DNA from: Falsiroseomonas sp041690465
Lineage (GTDB): Bacteria > Pseudomonadota > Alphaproteobacteria > Acetobacterales > Acetobacteraceae
Reading direction: 5' to 3'
Assembly: GCF_041690465.1 (NCBI RefSeq)
Contig: NZ_JAWLHG010000002.1
Coordinates: 310,001-374,000, forward strand
DNA: 64,000 nucleotides
In this document: positions 38,924 to 47,284 of the stretch, in pieces
How positions within the stretch are numbered: the stretch's first letter is position 1
Layout of the letters: every line of letters begins with the position of its first letter
Program-made: the position numbers and the translations under genes
Notes under the pieces: generated by a model
Database searches by the model: none
Seen by the model: only the letters and a program-made list of their open reading frames with translations
Told to the model about the DNA's origin: nothing

Positions 38924-39889
38924 ATGGCCATCAAGGTCGCGGTGCTCGGCGCCGGCACGATGGGGCACGCGCTGGCGCTGGTCTATGCGCTGGGCGGGCA
39001 TGAGGTGCGGCTGACCGACAATTCCATGGCGATGCTCGACAAGGCCGGCGAGCTGATGGAGACGGCGCTCGCTTCGCTGGTCGAGGCCGGGGAGGCGCCT
39101 TCGGGCTGCACCGCGGAATGGCTGCACGGCCAGGTGACGCGCCTGCCGGTGCTGGCCGAGACGCTGGAGGACGCGGACCTGATCGTCGAGGCGATCGTCG
39201 AGAACCCTGACGCCAAGCGCACCCTGTTCGAGGAGGTGGATCGCATCGCGCCACGCGACGCGGTGATCGCCTCCAACACCTCCTACCTCGATCCCTTCCC
39301 GCTGATCCCGGAGCGGCGGCAGTCGCGATCGCTGGTCATGCACTGGTACACGCCGCCCTACCTGGTGGACCTGGTGGACATCGTCGGCGGCCCGCGATGC
39401 GAGAAGGCGATCGTGGACTGGGCTGCGGAACTCGTCGCCGCGATGGGCAAGGTGCCGCTGGTGATGCAGAAATTCGTCCCCGGCTACATCGCCAACCGCA
39501 TCCAGTCCGCCATCGCCGCCGAGGTCTATCGCCTGCTGGACGAGGGCGTGGCGACGCCCGAGGAGATCGACACTGCCGTGGTGCACGGCCTGGCGCTGCG
39601 GTTGCCGATCGTCGCCATCATGGCGAAGGCGGACTTCACCGGCCTGCCGCTGCTGCAGCACGCGCTGCGCAACGCGACCTACCAGCCGCCGCCGCCGCGC
39701 AGCAACAGCGACACGCTCGACAAGCTGCTGGCGGCGGGGCGCACCGGCGTGATGGCGGGTGCGGGCTACTACGACTGGGACAAGGACACCGCGAAGCTGA
39801 TGGCCGCGCGCGACCGGCGCCTGATGGCGCTGAAGAAGGCGCTGCGCGAGATCGGCACGATGGCGGGTTCCACGCGGGTGCAGGAGTAG
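38924..39889 (+). CDS. 3-hydroxyacyl-CoA dehydrogenase family protein
   Basis: NAD-dependent dehydrogenase of 321 residues. The Rossmann motif is VAVLGAGTMGHALALVYALG. The family block DLIVEAIVENPDAKRTLFEE with SNTSYLDPFPL follows, and the C-terminal 3HCDH domain contains KFVPGYIANRIQSAIAAEVY. The usual histidine region is HWYTPPYLVDLVDIVGG rather than the HFFNPP of fatty-acid enzymes. The substrate may therefore be a free hydroxyacid, as in L-gulonate dehydrogenase-like members. It starts three bases after the ThDP-enzyme gene. Confidence 0.85.
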   Translation: MAIKVAVLGAGTMGHALALVYALGGHEVRLTDNSMAMLDKAGELMETALASLVEAGEAPSGCTAEWLHGQVTRLPVLAETLEDADLIVEAIVENPDAKRTLFEEVDRIAPRDAVIASNTSYLDPFPLIPERRQSRSLVMHWYTPPYLVDLVDIVGGPRCEKAIVDWAAELVAAMGKVPLVMQKFVPGYIANRIQSAIAAEVYRLLDEGVATPEEIDTAVVHGLALRLPIVAIMAKADFTGLPLLQHALRNATYQPPPPRSNSDTLDKLLAAGRTGVMAGAGYYDWDKDTAKLMAARDRRLMALKKALREIGTMAGSTRVQE

Positions 39890-39895
39890 TCCGGA

Positions 39896-40660
39896 ATGCT
39901 GACTTACGACCTGAAGGGCAAGGCTGCGCTGGTCACCGGCGGCGCCTCGGGCATCGGGCTCGCCACCGCCACCATGCTGGCGAAGAGCGGCGCGGCGGTG
40001 GCGATCAATTTTCTCGCCGACGATCCGCGCGGGCCGGAGGCGGTGGCGAAGCTGCATGCGATGACCGGCGCGCGCATCCTCCCCGCACCCGGCAACGTCG
40101 CCGATGCCACCGATTGCGCGCGGATGGTGGAGAAGGCCGCCGCCGATCTCGGCCGGCTCGACTACCTCGTGAACAATGCCGGCACGCCCGGCACCAGCAC
40201 CAGCGTCGCGCCGCACGAGCTGGATCGCTTGACGGAAGCGCTGTGGCACACCGTGATCGAGGTGAACCTGCTCGGCGTGTTCCGCTGCGCCAAGGCTGCG
40301 GCGCCGGCGCTGAAGGCGGCGCATGGCGCGGTGGTGAACATCGCCTCCATCGCCGGCATCAATTCGCCCGGCTCCTCCATGGCCTATGGCGCGACCAAGG
40401 CGGGCGTGATCAGCCTGACCAAGAACCTCGCCCGCGGCCTGTCGCCGGAGGTGCGGGTGAACGCCGTCGCGCCCGGCGCCGTGGATTCCACCTGGATGAT
40501 CGAATGGACGCCGGAGCAGCGGAAGCACAGCATCGAGAACGCCCTGCTCAAGCGCCGCTGCACGCCGGAGGACATCGCGGAAGTGGTGGTGTTCCTGTTG
40601 GCCGGCGCGGCAATGGTGACGGGGCAGACCGTGGTGGTGGATGGGGGCCTGACCACCTGA
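39896..40660 (+). CDS. Short-chain dehydrogenase/reductase
   Basis: Classical SDR of 254 residues. The cofactor motif is VTGGASGIGLATATMLAKSG. Other motifs are NNAGTPG, the active serine in NIASIAGINSPGSS and the YGATK catalytic pair. A C-terminal VTGQTVVVDGG strand is typical of the family. It probably oxidises or reduces an alcohol intermediate of the same pathway as its operon neighbours. It begins six bases after the upstream gene and overlaps the DUF1289 gene at its stop codon. Confidence 0.9.
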   Translation: MLTYDLKGKAALVTGGASGIGLATATMLAKSGAAVAINFLADDPRGPEAVAKLHAMTGARILPAPGNVADATDCARMVEKAAADLGRLDYLVNNAGTPGTSTSVAPHELDRLTEALWHTVIEVNLLGVFRCAKAAAPALKAAHGAVVNIASIAGINSPGSSMAYGATKAGVISLTKNLARGLSPEVRVNAVAPGAVDSTWMIEWTPEQRKHSIENALLKRRCTPEDIAEVVVFLLAGAAMVTGQTVVVDGGLTT

Positions 40661-40839
40661 GCGACATCGCCTCGCCCTGCGTGAAGCGTTGCGCGCTGGA
40701 TGCCGCTGGCGCGCTTTGCACCGGCTGCTTCCGCACGCTGGACGAGATCGCCGCCTGGCCCTACGCCGATGCGGCGGCGCGGCGCGCCATCGTCGCGCGT
40801 GCCGCGCGCCGCCGCCCAGAAGCCGGAGATTCACCCTGA
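40657..40839 (+). CDS. DUF1289 zinc-binding-type small protein
   Basis: Protein of about 60 residues with the DUF1289 pattern SPCVKRCALDAAG, LCTGCFRTLDEIAAW and arginine-rich C-terminus. Four cysteines suggest a metal site. The start is uncertain. The only in-frame codon that includes the first conserved cysteine and fits the operon is a CTG at 40657, overlapping the SDR stop as CTGA. The next option, GTG at 40681, would lose that SPC motif. Its stop overlaps the next ATG. Function is unknown; the family often sits beside unrelated metabolic genes. Confidence 0.7.
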   Translation: MSDIASPCVKRCALDAAGALCTGCFRTLDEIAAWPYADAAARRAIVARAARRRPEAGDSP

Positions 40840-42038
40840 TGCCGCAAGTGGACACCGCCCGCTTCCTCGCCGACCTGCATGAGCTGCGGAAGATCGGCAC
40901 CTTCAAGACCGGCGTGCATCGCCCGACCTACTCGCCCGAGGACATGGAAAGCCGCCGCTGGCTGATGGCGAAGATGCAGGAGATCGGGCTGGAGCCGGTG
41001 ATGGATGGCGTCGGCAACGTCATCGGGCGCCACAAGGGCCCCGGCCCGCATCTGCTGGTCGGCAGCCATATCGAGAGCCAGAACGAGGCCGGCTGGCTGG
41101 ACGGCGCGCTTGGCGTTGTCGCGGGGCTGGCGCTGGCGCGCGCCGGCCTGCCGGTGGATGTCGCCGCCTGGGCGGATGAGGAGGGCCATTACGGCGGCTT
41201 CATCGGTAGCCGCAGCTTCATCGGCGAGCTGGAGGAGGCGGAGATCGACCGCCTCGCCAACCGCTACCACGGCAAGCCGCTCCGCCAGGCGCTGCGCGAG
41301 GCCGGGCTGGAAGGGCGGCCGCGCATCCAGTGGGAGAAGGGGCGCCACAAGGGCTTCCTCGAGATCCATATCGAGCAGGGCACGCAGCTGGAAAGCGCGG
41401 GCCTGCGCGTCGGCGTGGTGACGGGCATCGTCGCCATCCGCCAGTGGAAGCTGGTCTTCACCGGCATGCAGGACCATGCCGGCGGCACCACCATGGCCGA
41501 GCGCAGGGATGCCGGTCTCTCCGCCGTGCGGCTGCTCGCCGAGATCGACCGCAACTTCCCGCTGGTCTGCGGCCCGCGCAGCACCTGGACGACCGGACGC
41601 ATGACGCTGGAGCCCGGCGCCGCCTCCATCATTCCCGGCCGCGCCGAGGTGCTGTTCCAGCTGCGCGACGTGGAGGAGCCGATCATCGCGCGCATGGAGG
41701 ACCGCCTGCGCGCGCTGGTGCAGGAGAGCAACCGCCGCGAGAAATGCCCCTGCGCACTGGAGGCGGTGAGCCTCTCCACCCCTGCACTCTGCGACCCGAC
41801 GATGCAGCAGGCGCTTTGCGAGGCGGCGGAAGCCAAGGCGCCCGGCGCCTGGCAATCCATGCCGTCCGGCGCCGGGCACGATGCGCAGTATCTCGCGCGC
41901 ATCATGCCGGCTGCGATGCTGTTCACGCCCTCCATCGGCGGCATCAGCCACCATTGGGCGGAGGACACCAAGGAGGAAGACCTCGCGCTTGGCGCCGAGG
42001 TGCTGGCCGAGGGCGCGGCGCGCTACCTCGCGGCGTAG
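40839..42038 (+). CDS. M20-family Zn-dependent amidase (hydantoinase/carbamoylase)
   Basis: Amidohydrolase of 399 residues, paralogue of the enzyme at 31420-32688. Metal-site segments are GSHIESQNEAGWLDG, WADEEGHYGG, LEIHIEQGTQLES and a C-terminal GISHHWAED. In the first segment an E replaces the D of the usual HxD pair and W replaces the common GGRYDG pattern, so specificity may be shifted. The ATG overlaps the previous stop codon (TGATG-type). It ends the ThDP-enzyme operon and overlaps the convergent DUF2243 gene by 16 bases. Confidence 0.85.
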   Translation: MPQVDTARFLADLHELRKIGTFKTGVHRPTYSPEDMESRRWLMAKMQEIGLEPVMDGVGNVIGRHKGPGPHLLVGSHIESQNEAGWLDGALGVVAGLALARAGLPVDVAAWADEEGHYGGFIGSRSFIGELEEAEIDRLANRYHGKPLRQALREAGLEGRPRIQWEKGRHKGFLEIHIEQGTQLESAGLRVGVVTGIVAIRQWKLVFTGMQDHAGGTTMAERRDAGLSAVRLLAEIDRNFPLVCGPRSTWTTGRMTLEPGAASIIPGRAEVLFQLRDVEEPIIARMEDRLRALVQESNRREKCPCALEAVSLSTPALCDPTMQQALCEAAEAKAPGAWQSMPSGAGHDAQYLARIMPAAMLFTPSIGGISHHWAEDTKEEDLALGAEVLAEGAARYLAA

Positions 42039-42628
42039 ATCGTCCAGCCCGCGCAGAAGGCCGGCAGCATCCGGCCTTCGAGCAGCGCCGCGACGGCAGG
42101 GTCGGGCTCGCGCGGCGGCAGCGCCGCCACCGGCGCCGAGACCAGCAGCAGCCCGGCCAGCGCCGCGGCGACGGCGCCGCCCGCGCTGCCACCCGGCCGG
42201 CGCAGGAACAGCCAGCCGATCGCCAGACCGGCGATGCCGAGCGCCACGAAGATCATGTCCCAGGCGAGCGGGTTCGCCACGTCGATCCGCGCGCGGTGCA
42301 TCTCCAGCACCCAGTGGATGAGCCCAACATCCAGCAGGTGCCAGGCGCCAAAGCCGAGCGCGGCCCAGCCGGCGAGCAGACGTCCCGCACCGGCCTCGCC
42401 CGCCACCCCGCGCCGGAGCCAGAGCAGCCACAGCCCGGCCGCGGCGATGGCGTAGTGCGCGGCGTGGAACAGCCCGTCCCACAGCACCTGGAACTCCAGC
42501 GTCTCCGCCGGCGCCCAGAGCGAGAGCAGGTGATGCCATTGCAGGATCTGGTGGAACAGGATCCCGTCGAAGAAGCCCCCCAGCGCGAAGCCGACCAGGA
42601 AGGCGGGGGTGCGTAGCGGCCGCGGCAT
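42023..42628 (-). CDS. DUF2243 membrane protein
   Basis: Membrane protein of 201 residues with about five hydrophobic helices. The DUF2243 core is GGFFDGILFHQILQWHHLLS, and histidines recur in FHAAHYAIAAAG and LLDVGLIHWVLEMHRAR. The histidine spacing suggests a metal or haem site within the membrane, but function is unknown. The C-terminal 60 residues are less conserved and end with an aromatic CAGWTIYAAR. Its 3' end overlaps the convergent amidase gene. Confidence 0.82.
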   Translation of the reverse strand: MPRPLRTPAFLVGFALGGFFDGILFHQILQWHHLLSLWAPAETLEFQVLWDGLFHAAHYAIAAAGLWLLWLRRGVAGEAGAGRLLAGWAALGFGAWHLLDVGLIHWVLEMHRARIDVANPLAWDMIFVALGIAGLAIGWLFLRRPGGSAGGAVAAALAGLLLVSAPVAALPPREPDPAVAALLEGRMLPAFCAGWTIYAAR

Positions 42629-42688
42629 GGGGCGGCAACGCGCCGCCCCATGCCGCGTTTGTTGCGCCCGAGGGGCTGGTGCGGGCGG

Positions 42689-43648
42689 CTACTGCGCCCG
42701 GATGTTCGCGGTGCGCACGACCTCGCCGAACTTCGCGTTCTCCGCCCGCATGAAGGCGCCGAACTCCGCCGCGCTGCGGGGCGTCACGCGTGCGCCCTGG
42801 CTCGCCACGCGCTCGGCCATCGCCGGGTCGCGCATCACCTTCAGCGTCTCCGCCTCCAGCTTCGCCAGGATCGGTGCCGGCACGCCGTTCGGCGCGATCA
42901 GGCCGAACCAGATCGCCATCTCGTAGTTGATCCCCGCCTCCTTCATCGTCGGCACGTTCGGCAGCGCCGGATGCCGCGACGAGCCGGAGACCGCGAGCGG
43001 CTTCAGCGTGCCGTTCTGGATGTGCGGCAGCATCAGCGGCACGCCCTCGAAGGCGACGTCGATCTCGCGCGCCAGCAGCGCAGTGGCGACCGGCGCGGCG
43101 CCGCGATAGGGCACATGCGTCAGGTCCACGCCGGCGCGCAGCTTGAACAGCTCGAACGCCAGGTGGGTGCTGCCGCCGATGCCGGCGGAGGCGTAGTTCA
43201 GCGCGCCGGGCCGCGCCTTCGCCGCCGCCACCAGCTCCGCCACGGTGGAGACCGGCACGCGCTGCGTCGCCACCATCACGATCATGATCTCGGCGCTGCC
43301 GCAGATCGGGGTCAGGTCCGTCAGCGGGTCATAGCCGGCATTGCTGAACAGATGTGGGTTGATCGCCATGGTCGCGGTGTTGGCGATGCCGATGGTCCGC
43401 CCGTCCGGCCGCGCCTGCACCACCTCCCGCGTGCCGATCATGCCACCGGCGCCGGCCTTGTTGTCCACCACGACGTTCTGCCCAAGCCCCGCGGGCAGCC
43501 GATCCGCCAGCAGTCGCGCCAAGCCGTCGTTGAAGGCGCCCGGCGGGGCGGGCACGACGATCCGTACCGGCCCGTCCTGCGCTCGCGCCAGGGCGGGCAG
43601 CGCGAGCGCGCCGCCGGCCGCGAGCAATCCGCGTCGTGTCATGTGCAT
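42689..43648 (-). CDS. Bug-family tripartite tricarboxylate transporter receptor
   Basis: Periplasmic binding protein of 319 residues. The signal is MTRRGLLAAGGALALPALAR (after an MH extension), which fits twin-arginine export. Bug landmarks are RIVVPAPPGAFNDGLARLLA, NKAGAGGMIGTREVVQ and VPYRGAAPVATALLARE. It starts 13 bases after the enolase-superfamily gene, so it probably binds the substrate that gene and the MaoC protein process. No TctA/B partners are in the window. An ATG at 43642 is an equally possible start. Confidence 0.9.
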   Translation of the reverse strand: MHMTRRGLLAAGGALALPALARAQDGPVRIVVPAPPGAFNDGLARLLADRLPAGLGQNVVVDNKAGAGGMIGTREVVQARPDGRTIGIANTATMAINPHLFSNAGYDPLTDLTPICGSAEIMIVMVATQRVPVSTVAELVAAAKARPGALNYASAGIGGSTHLAFELFKLRAGVDLTHVPYRGAAPVATALLAREIDVAFEGVPLMLPHIQNGTLKPLAVSGSSRHPALPNVPTMKEAGINYEMAIWFGLIAPNGVPAPILAKLEAETLKVMRDPAMAERVASQGARVTPRSAAEFGAFMRAENAKFGEVVRTANIRAQ

Positions 43649-43661
43649 GGCTCTTCCTCCG

Positions 43662-44834
43662 TCACGGCTTCATCGCCGCTATATCGTCGAGCGTGGCGCC
43701 GAGGCCGAAGCCCGGCGCGTCGCTCGGCACCAGCATGCCGTCCCGCGGCACGGACATGCCGGGGAACAGGCGCGTTTCCTCCAGCGGGATGCCGGGCGCG
43801 GTGCCGATGAACATCTCGCCCATCGGCGCGCCGGGCACGGCGAAGCCGAAATGCTGGCCGTATGGCGTGTTCATTCCCGCATGCGGGATCACCGCGATGC
43901 CCGCCGCATCCGCGATGGCGTGGATGCGCAGCAGCGCGGTGAGGCCACCGGCCCAGGCGATGTCGGGCTGCAGCACATCCGCCACGCGCCGTGCGGCGGC
44001 GTGCAGGAAGGGCGGCGGCATGTACCAGTGCTCGCCGGTGGCGAGACCCATCCAGGGCAGGCGCCGGCGCAGCGCCTCCTGCCCGTCCAGATCCTCCGGG
44101 ATCAGGCAGTCCTCGATCCAGCGCAGCCCGTAGGGGCGCAGGCGCTCGGCCAGCCGCACCGCGTATTCGACGTCGAGCGCCATCCAGCAATCCAGCATCA
44201 GCTCGACATCGCGGCCGATGAGTTCGCGCGTGCGGGCGACGAGGTCCTCGTTCGCGTTCAGCCCCGGCAGCCCGTCGGCCGGACCGTGCGGCAGTGGCAG
44301 CTTGGTGGCGCGAAAGCCGAGTTCCATGTGCCAGTCGGTGTCACCGCCCGTTGCATAGACCGGGATATGCGGCCGCGCCGGCCCGCCGATCAGGCGCCAC
44401 ACCGGCTGGTTCAGCAGCTTGCCCTTGAGGTCCCACAGCGCCAGATCCACCGCGCTGATCGCATAGGCAGCCAGGCCCGCCGCGCTGTAGGGCGAGGCCA
44501 TGCGCGCCATCATGTCCCACAGCGTCTCGGTCGCCATCGCGTCTTCGCCGATCAGCAGCGGCGCGAGGTGGCCTTCGATGGTCGGGATCACCGGGCCGGC
44601 ATAGCGCGTGATGCCGAAGCCCCATGTGCCGTCGCTGGCGGTCACCAGGCAGCCGACGCCGGGCCAGGAGGGGCGCCAGATGGTGCGATCCACCTTGAAC
44701 CGCGCATGCCGCGCCATCGGTCCTGCGACCTCGGCCGTGCCGTTCCAGCTCGGCCGCCGCGGCTTCGTCCGCGGCGGGCCGCCGACCAGGTCGCTGCGGA
44801 TCGGGAAGGCCTGGATCGAGGCGATGGTCGGCAT
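43662..44834 (-). CDS. Enolase-superfamily dehydratase, L-rhamnonate dehydratase-like
   Basis: Acid-sugar dehydratase of 390 residues in the mandelate racemase group. Metal ligands are D215 (LMLDCWMALD), E241 (WIEDCLIPED) and E268 (LATGEHWYM). A catalytic histidine H318 lies in VIPHAGMNTPYGQHF. The TKLPLPHGPADGLPG segment matches rhamnonate dehydratases. These enzymes remove water from a six-carbon acid sugar to give a 2-keto-3-deoxy acid. Sequence alone does not separate L-rhamnonate from L-mannonate or L-lyxonate. It sits between MaoC and Bug receptor genes. Confidence 0.85.
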   Translation of the reverse strand: MPTIASIQAFPIRSDLVGGPPRTKPRRPSWNGTAEVAGPMARHARFKVDRTIWRPSWPGVGCLVTASDGTWGFGITRYAGPVIPTIEGHLAPLLIGEDAMATETLWDMMARMASPYSAAGLAAYAISAVDLALWDLKGKLLNQPVWRLIGGPARPHIPVYATGGDTDWHMELGFRATKLPLPHGPADGLPGLNANEDLVARTRELIGRDVELMLDCWMALDVEYAVRLAERLRPYGLRWIEDCLIPEDLDGQEALRRRLPWMGLATGEHWYMPPPFLHAAARRVADVLQPDIAWAGGLTALLRIHAIADAAGIAVIPHAGMNTPYGQHFGFAVPGAPMGEMFIGTAPGIPLEETRLFPGMSVPRDGMLVPSDAPGFGLGATLDDIAAMKP

Positions 44835-44867
44835 GCGGGAGAGGCTAACGCGCCATGCGCCCCCACG

Positions 44868-45359
44868 TCACCCCGCACGTCGGCGCAGCAGGTAGCGATG
44901 CCGGCCCTCCAGCACCAGCACGCCGCCCTGGTTGTGGACGGTGCTGCGCAGCCCCACCACGCCGGTGGTGCGGTTGGGCGTGAGCTCATCCACTTCGAGG
45001 CACGGATAGAGCGTGTCGCCCGCGAAGACCGGATGCAGGAAGCGGCTGGACTGTTCCAGGAAGGCTTTCAGCGAGTCCTCCACCAGATGCGGGAAGATCC
45101 CGGCGCCCGCCGCGGTCTGGATCGCCACCTGGTAGCCATGCGCCAGCATGTCCGGCAGCCCGCGCGCGCGGCAGTATTCGCGGTCGTAGTGGATCGGGTG
45201 GTTGTCGCCGCTCGCCGCCTGGAAGGCGAGGAAGATCGCCTCCGTCATGGTCCGGCTGGGCAGCGGGAAACGTTCGCCGAGCCGGAAATCCTCGAACCAT
45301 CGCTGCTCCCGCAGCATGCGATGGGCGCTTGGGTCGAAGGCCGGGTCGCGCTGGCTCAC
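44868..45359 (-). CDS. MaoC family dehydratase
   Basis: Hot-dog-fold hydratase of 163 residues. The hydratase motif is SGDNHPIHYDREYCRARGLP with the catalytic aspartate and histidine, preceded by WFEDFRLGERF, a normal N-terminal segment. Such enzymes hydrate enoyl-CoA or dehydrate 3-hydroxyacyl-CoA. The GTG at 45359 is chosen because it overlaps the stop codon of the 65-residue gene (GTGA). An ATG at 45317 would give a 149-residue protein that still holds the motif. Neither has a strong ribosome binding site, which fits translational coupling. Confidence 0.85.
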   Translation of the reverse strand: MSQRDPAFDPSAHRMLREQRWFEDFRLGERFPLPSRTMTEAIFLAFQAASGDNHPIHYDREYCRARGLPDMLAHGYQVAIQTAAGAGIFPHLVEDSLKAFLEQSSRFLHPVFAGDTLYPCLEVDELTPNRTTGVVGLRSTVHNQGGVLVLEGRHRYLLRRRAG

Positions 45360-45553
45360 GGTGTCCGGCGCGGTTCGCAGCGCCGCTGCGCCATCGCCAG
45401 CTTCGCTTCCAGCATCCGCAGCATGCGCCTCGCGGCCTGGACCTCGCCGGGGAAGCCATCCTGCTGCAGCTTCGCGACGACGAAGCTCTGCCGCATCACG
45501 CGGTCCTGCAGGGCGTTGCAACTTTCGCGGTCCGGGGCGTGTGACTGGAGCAT
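45356..45553 (-). CDS. 65-residue hypothetical protein coupled to MaoC
   Basis: Small soluble protein predicted as two helices (NALQDRVMRQSFVVAKLQQD and EVQAARRMLRMLEAKLAMAQ) joined near DGFPG. It resembles small Rhizobiales/Rhodospirillales proteins of unknown role made of a helix, a short turn and a second basic helix. The ATG at 45553 has GGAAGGA seven bases upstream, one of the better sites in the region. Its stop overlaps the MaoC start, so it is likely a genuine gene. Confidence 0.65.
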   Translation of the reverse strand: MLQSHAPDRESCNALQDRVMRQSFVVAKLQQDGFPGEVQAARRMLRMLEAKLAMAQRRCEPRRTP

Positions 45554-45641
45554 GGAGATCCTTCCATCCGTGCCTTCTGGCGAGGCAACGGTGGAATCCG
45601 GGCGCATGGCTGGCACCAGCTTGGCGATTTCGTGGCGGGCG

Positions 45642-47189
45642 TCAGCCGCGCACCTGCACCTCCGCCGGGGTGGGCGGCGTCCATTGCATCTCGGGGTCGA
45701 GCGGGTAGATCGGCCGCGGCACCTCACGCCAGGGCACGCGTGTCAGCACCACGGTCGTCAGGCCGGGCACGTCCACCTCGATGATACGGTCGTTGCTCCA
45801 GATGTCGTCGAAGCCGGCGCGGAAATGCCCGCGCGACTTCACCACCAGCGCGCGCACCGCACGCAGGTCCACGCCGAGCGATTCCACCATGCGCGGCTCC
45901 GCCAGCTGCCGGCGTTGCGTGACCACCGCCACCCGCACGCCGCCGATGCGCAGCAGTGCCGTCGGCCCGGTGGAGACGCTGCGCCCGGCATAGATGCCTC
46001 GCCGTCCGACGATGGTGCCGTCGGACAGCGCCTCGACCACCGCTTCCGCCTCGAAGGGCTTGGAGAAGGCGTTGGTCTCGTCGCGGTTGAAGCGGGCGAG
46101 GAAACGTGCGCCGAGCCCCTTCGCATGTGCCTCCGCGGCGAGTGCCGGGTCGTTGTGGATGCCGAAGACCGCGCCCTCGACGCCCGCCTTCACGAAGGCT
46201 TCCAGGATGTAGGTGGTGTTGCCACGCCCCCCGCCGCCTGGATTGTCGGCGACATCGGCGAACAGCAGCGAAGGCTTCGACGCATCGCGCCCGGCCTCCA
46301 GCGCCATGCGCGTGGCGTCCTCAAGGCTGGTGAGATTGGTCACCCACTTCGCGCGGGTGGACCAGATCCAGGCGGCGATGTCGCTCGCGACCTGCTGCGC
46401 GCGCTGCGCATCGGTGCGCGTGGTCACCATCACCGACAGCCCGTTCTTCGGCGTGTCGCCCAGCGAGAAGCCCGATACGATGGAGACGTTCAGCACCTCA
46501 TGGTCGAGGAAGCGCTGCCCGTACGCGATCGCCTCCGCATAGGGGCCGAAGGCGGTGTTCTGGCTGGTCGCGGGCGGAATGAAGGGCAGCTTCACGAAGG
46601 CCATGTGCGGCCGCATGCCGCCGAGCATCGCGCGCATGACCGCGGCACATTCCGCGCCGCGCTCGGCCTGGTCCACATGCGGGTTGGTGATGTAGCCGCA
46701 GAGCATGTCGGACTGCTTCACCATCTCCCAGGAGACGTTGGTGTGCAGGTCGAGCGTTGCCAGCACCGGCACATCGGGCCCGACGATCTCCCGCACCAGG
46801 CGCAGCAGCGTGCCGTCGGGGTCGCGGTCCACGGTTGCGGTCGCGGCGCCATGCAGCGCCAGGAACACGCCATCCACCGGCATCGCCGCGCGGATGCCTG
46901 CGGTGATGCGCTCGCACACCTCGTCGAAGGCCGATTGCTCCATGTTGCCGGAGGCGCCGGCGGTGGCGGCGAAGGTGTACACGGGCTCCCACGGCCGGCC
47001 GGCATCCATCGCCTTGACGAAGCCCGAGAGACCGGTGGGACCACGTGGCGCGGGTGTCGCCAGGTCGGCTGCAAGCTCGGCGCCCTCAAGCCAGCAGGCA
47101 GCCTGGAACTCCGCCTTGGTCGCCACAGGCGCGTGGCCGTTGCTCTCCAGCATGAAGCCGCCGAGCGCGATCCGTGGTGCCTTCGCCAT
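45642..47189 (-). CDS. M81 family metallopeptidase (MlrC-like)
   Basis: Putative metallopeptidase of 515 residues. N-terminal ALGGFMLESNGHAP and the metal-region LATLDLHTNVSWEMV belong to the family, as do FADVADNPGGGGRGNTTYIL and a C-terminal MlrC domain ending near VPWREVPRPIYPLD. MlrC takes part in microcystin breakdown in Sphingomonas. Most relatives are of unknown substrate and sit beside peptide or carboxylate transporters. The ATG at 47189 follows AGGGGG. It is divergent from an oligopeptide-type binding-protein gene, consistent with a peptide-like substrate. Confidence 0.85.
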   Translation of the reverse strand: MAKAPRIALGGFMLESNGHAPVATKAEFQAACWLEGAELAADLATPAPRGPTGLSGFVKAMDAGRPWEPVYTFAATAGASGNMEQSAFDEVCERITAGIRAAMPVDGVFLALHGAATATVDRDPDGTLLRLVREIVGPDVPVLATLDLHTNVSWEMVKQSDMLCGYITNPHVDQAERGAECAAVMRAMLGGMRPHMAFVKLPFIPPATSQNTAFGPYAEAIAYGQRFLDHEVLNVSIVSGFSLGDTPKNGLSVMVTTRTDAQRAQQVASDIAAWIWSTRAKWVTNLTSLEDATRMALEAGRDASKPSLLFADVADNPGGGGRGNTTYILEAFVKAGVEGAVFGIHNDPALAAEAHAKGLGARFLARFNRDETNAFSKPFEAEAVVEALSDGTIVGRRGIYAGRSVSTGPTALLRIGGVRVAVVTQRRQLAEPRMVESLGVDLRAVRALVVKSRGHFRAGFDDIWSNDRIIEVDVPGLTTVVLTRVPWREVPRPIYPLDPEMQWTPPTPAEVQVRG

Positions 47190-47284
47190 GCCTGTTCCCC
47201 CTGCCGGCAAGCCTAGGATCGGAGAGGGTGGCGCGTCCATCCGGCCTGCGGCAGGATGCGCATGACGAGACAGGGAGAGGACGG

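Noticed and set aside
43341..47216. A plus-strand open frame of about 1290 codons opposite the M81/MaoC/enolase cluster
   Set aside because: Low-complexity Arg/His/Gln composition and no recognisable domain; the opposite strand is coding.
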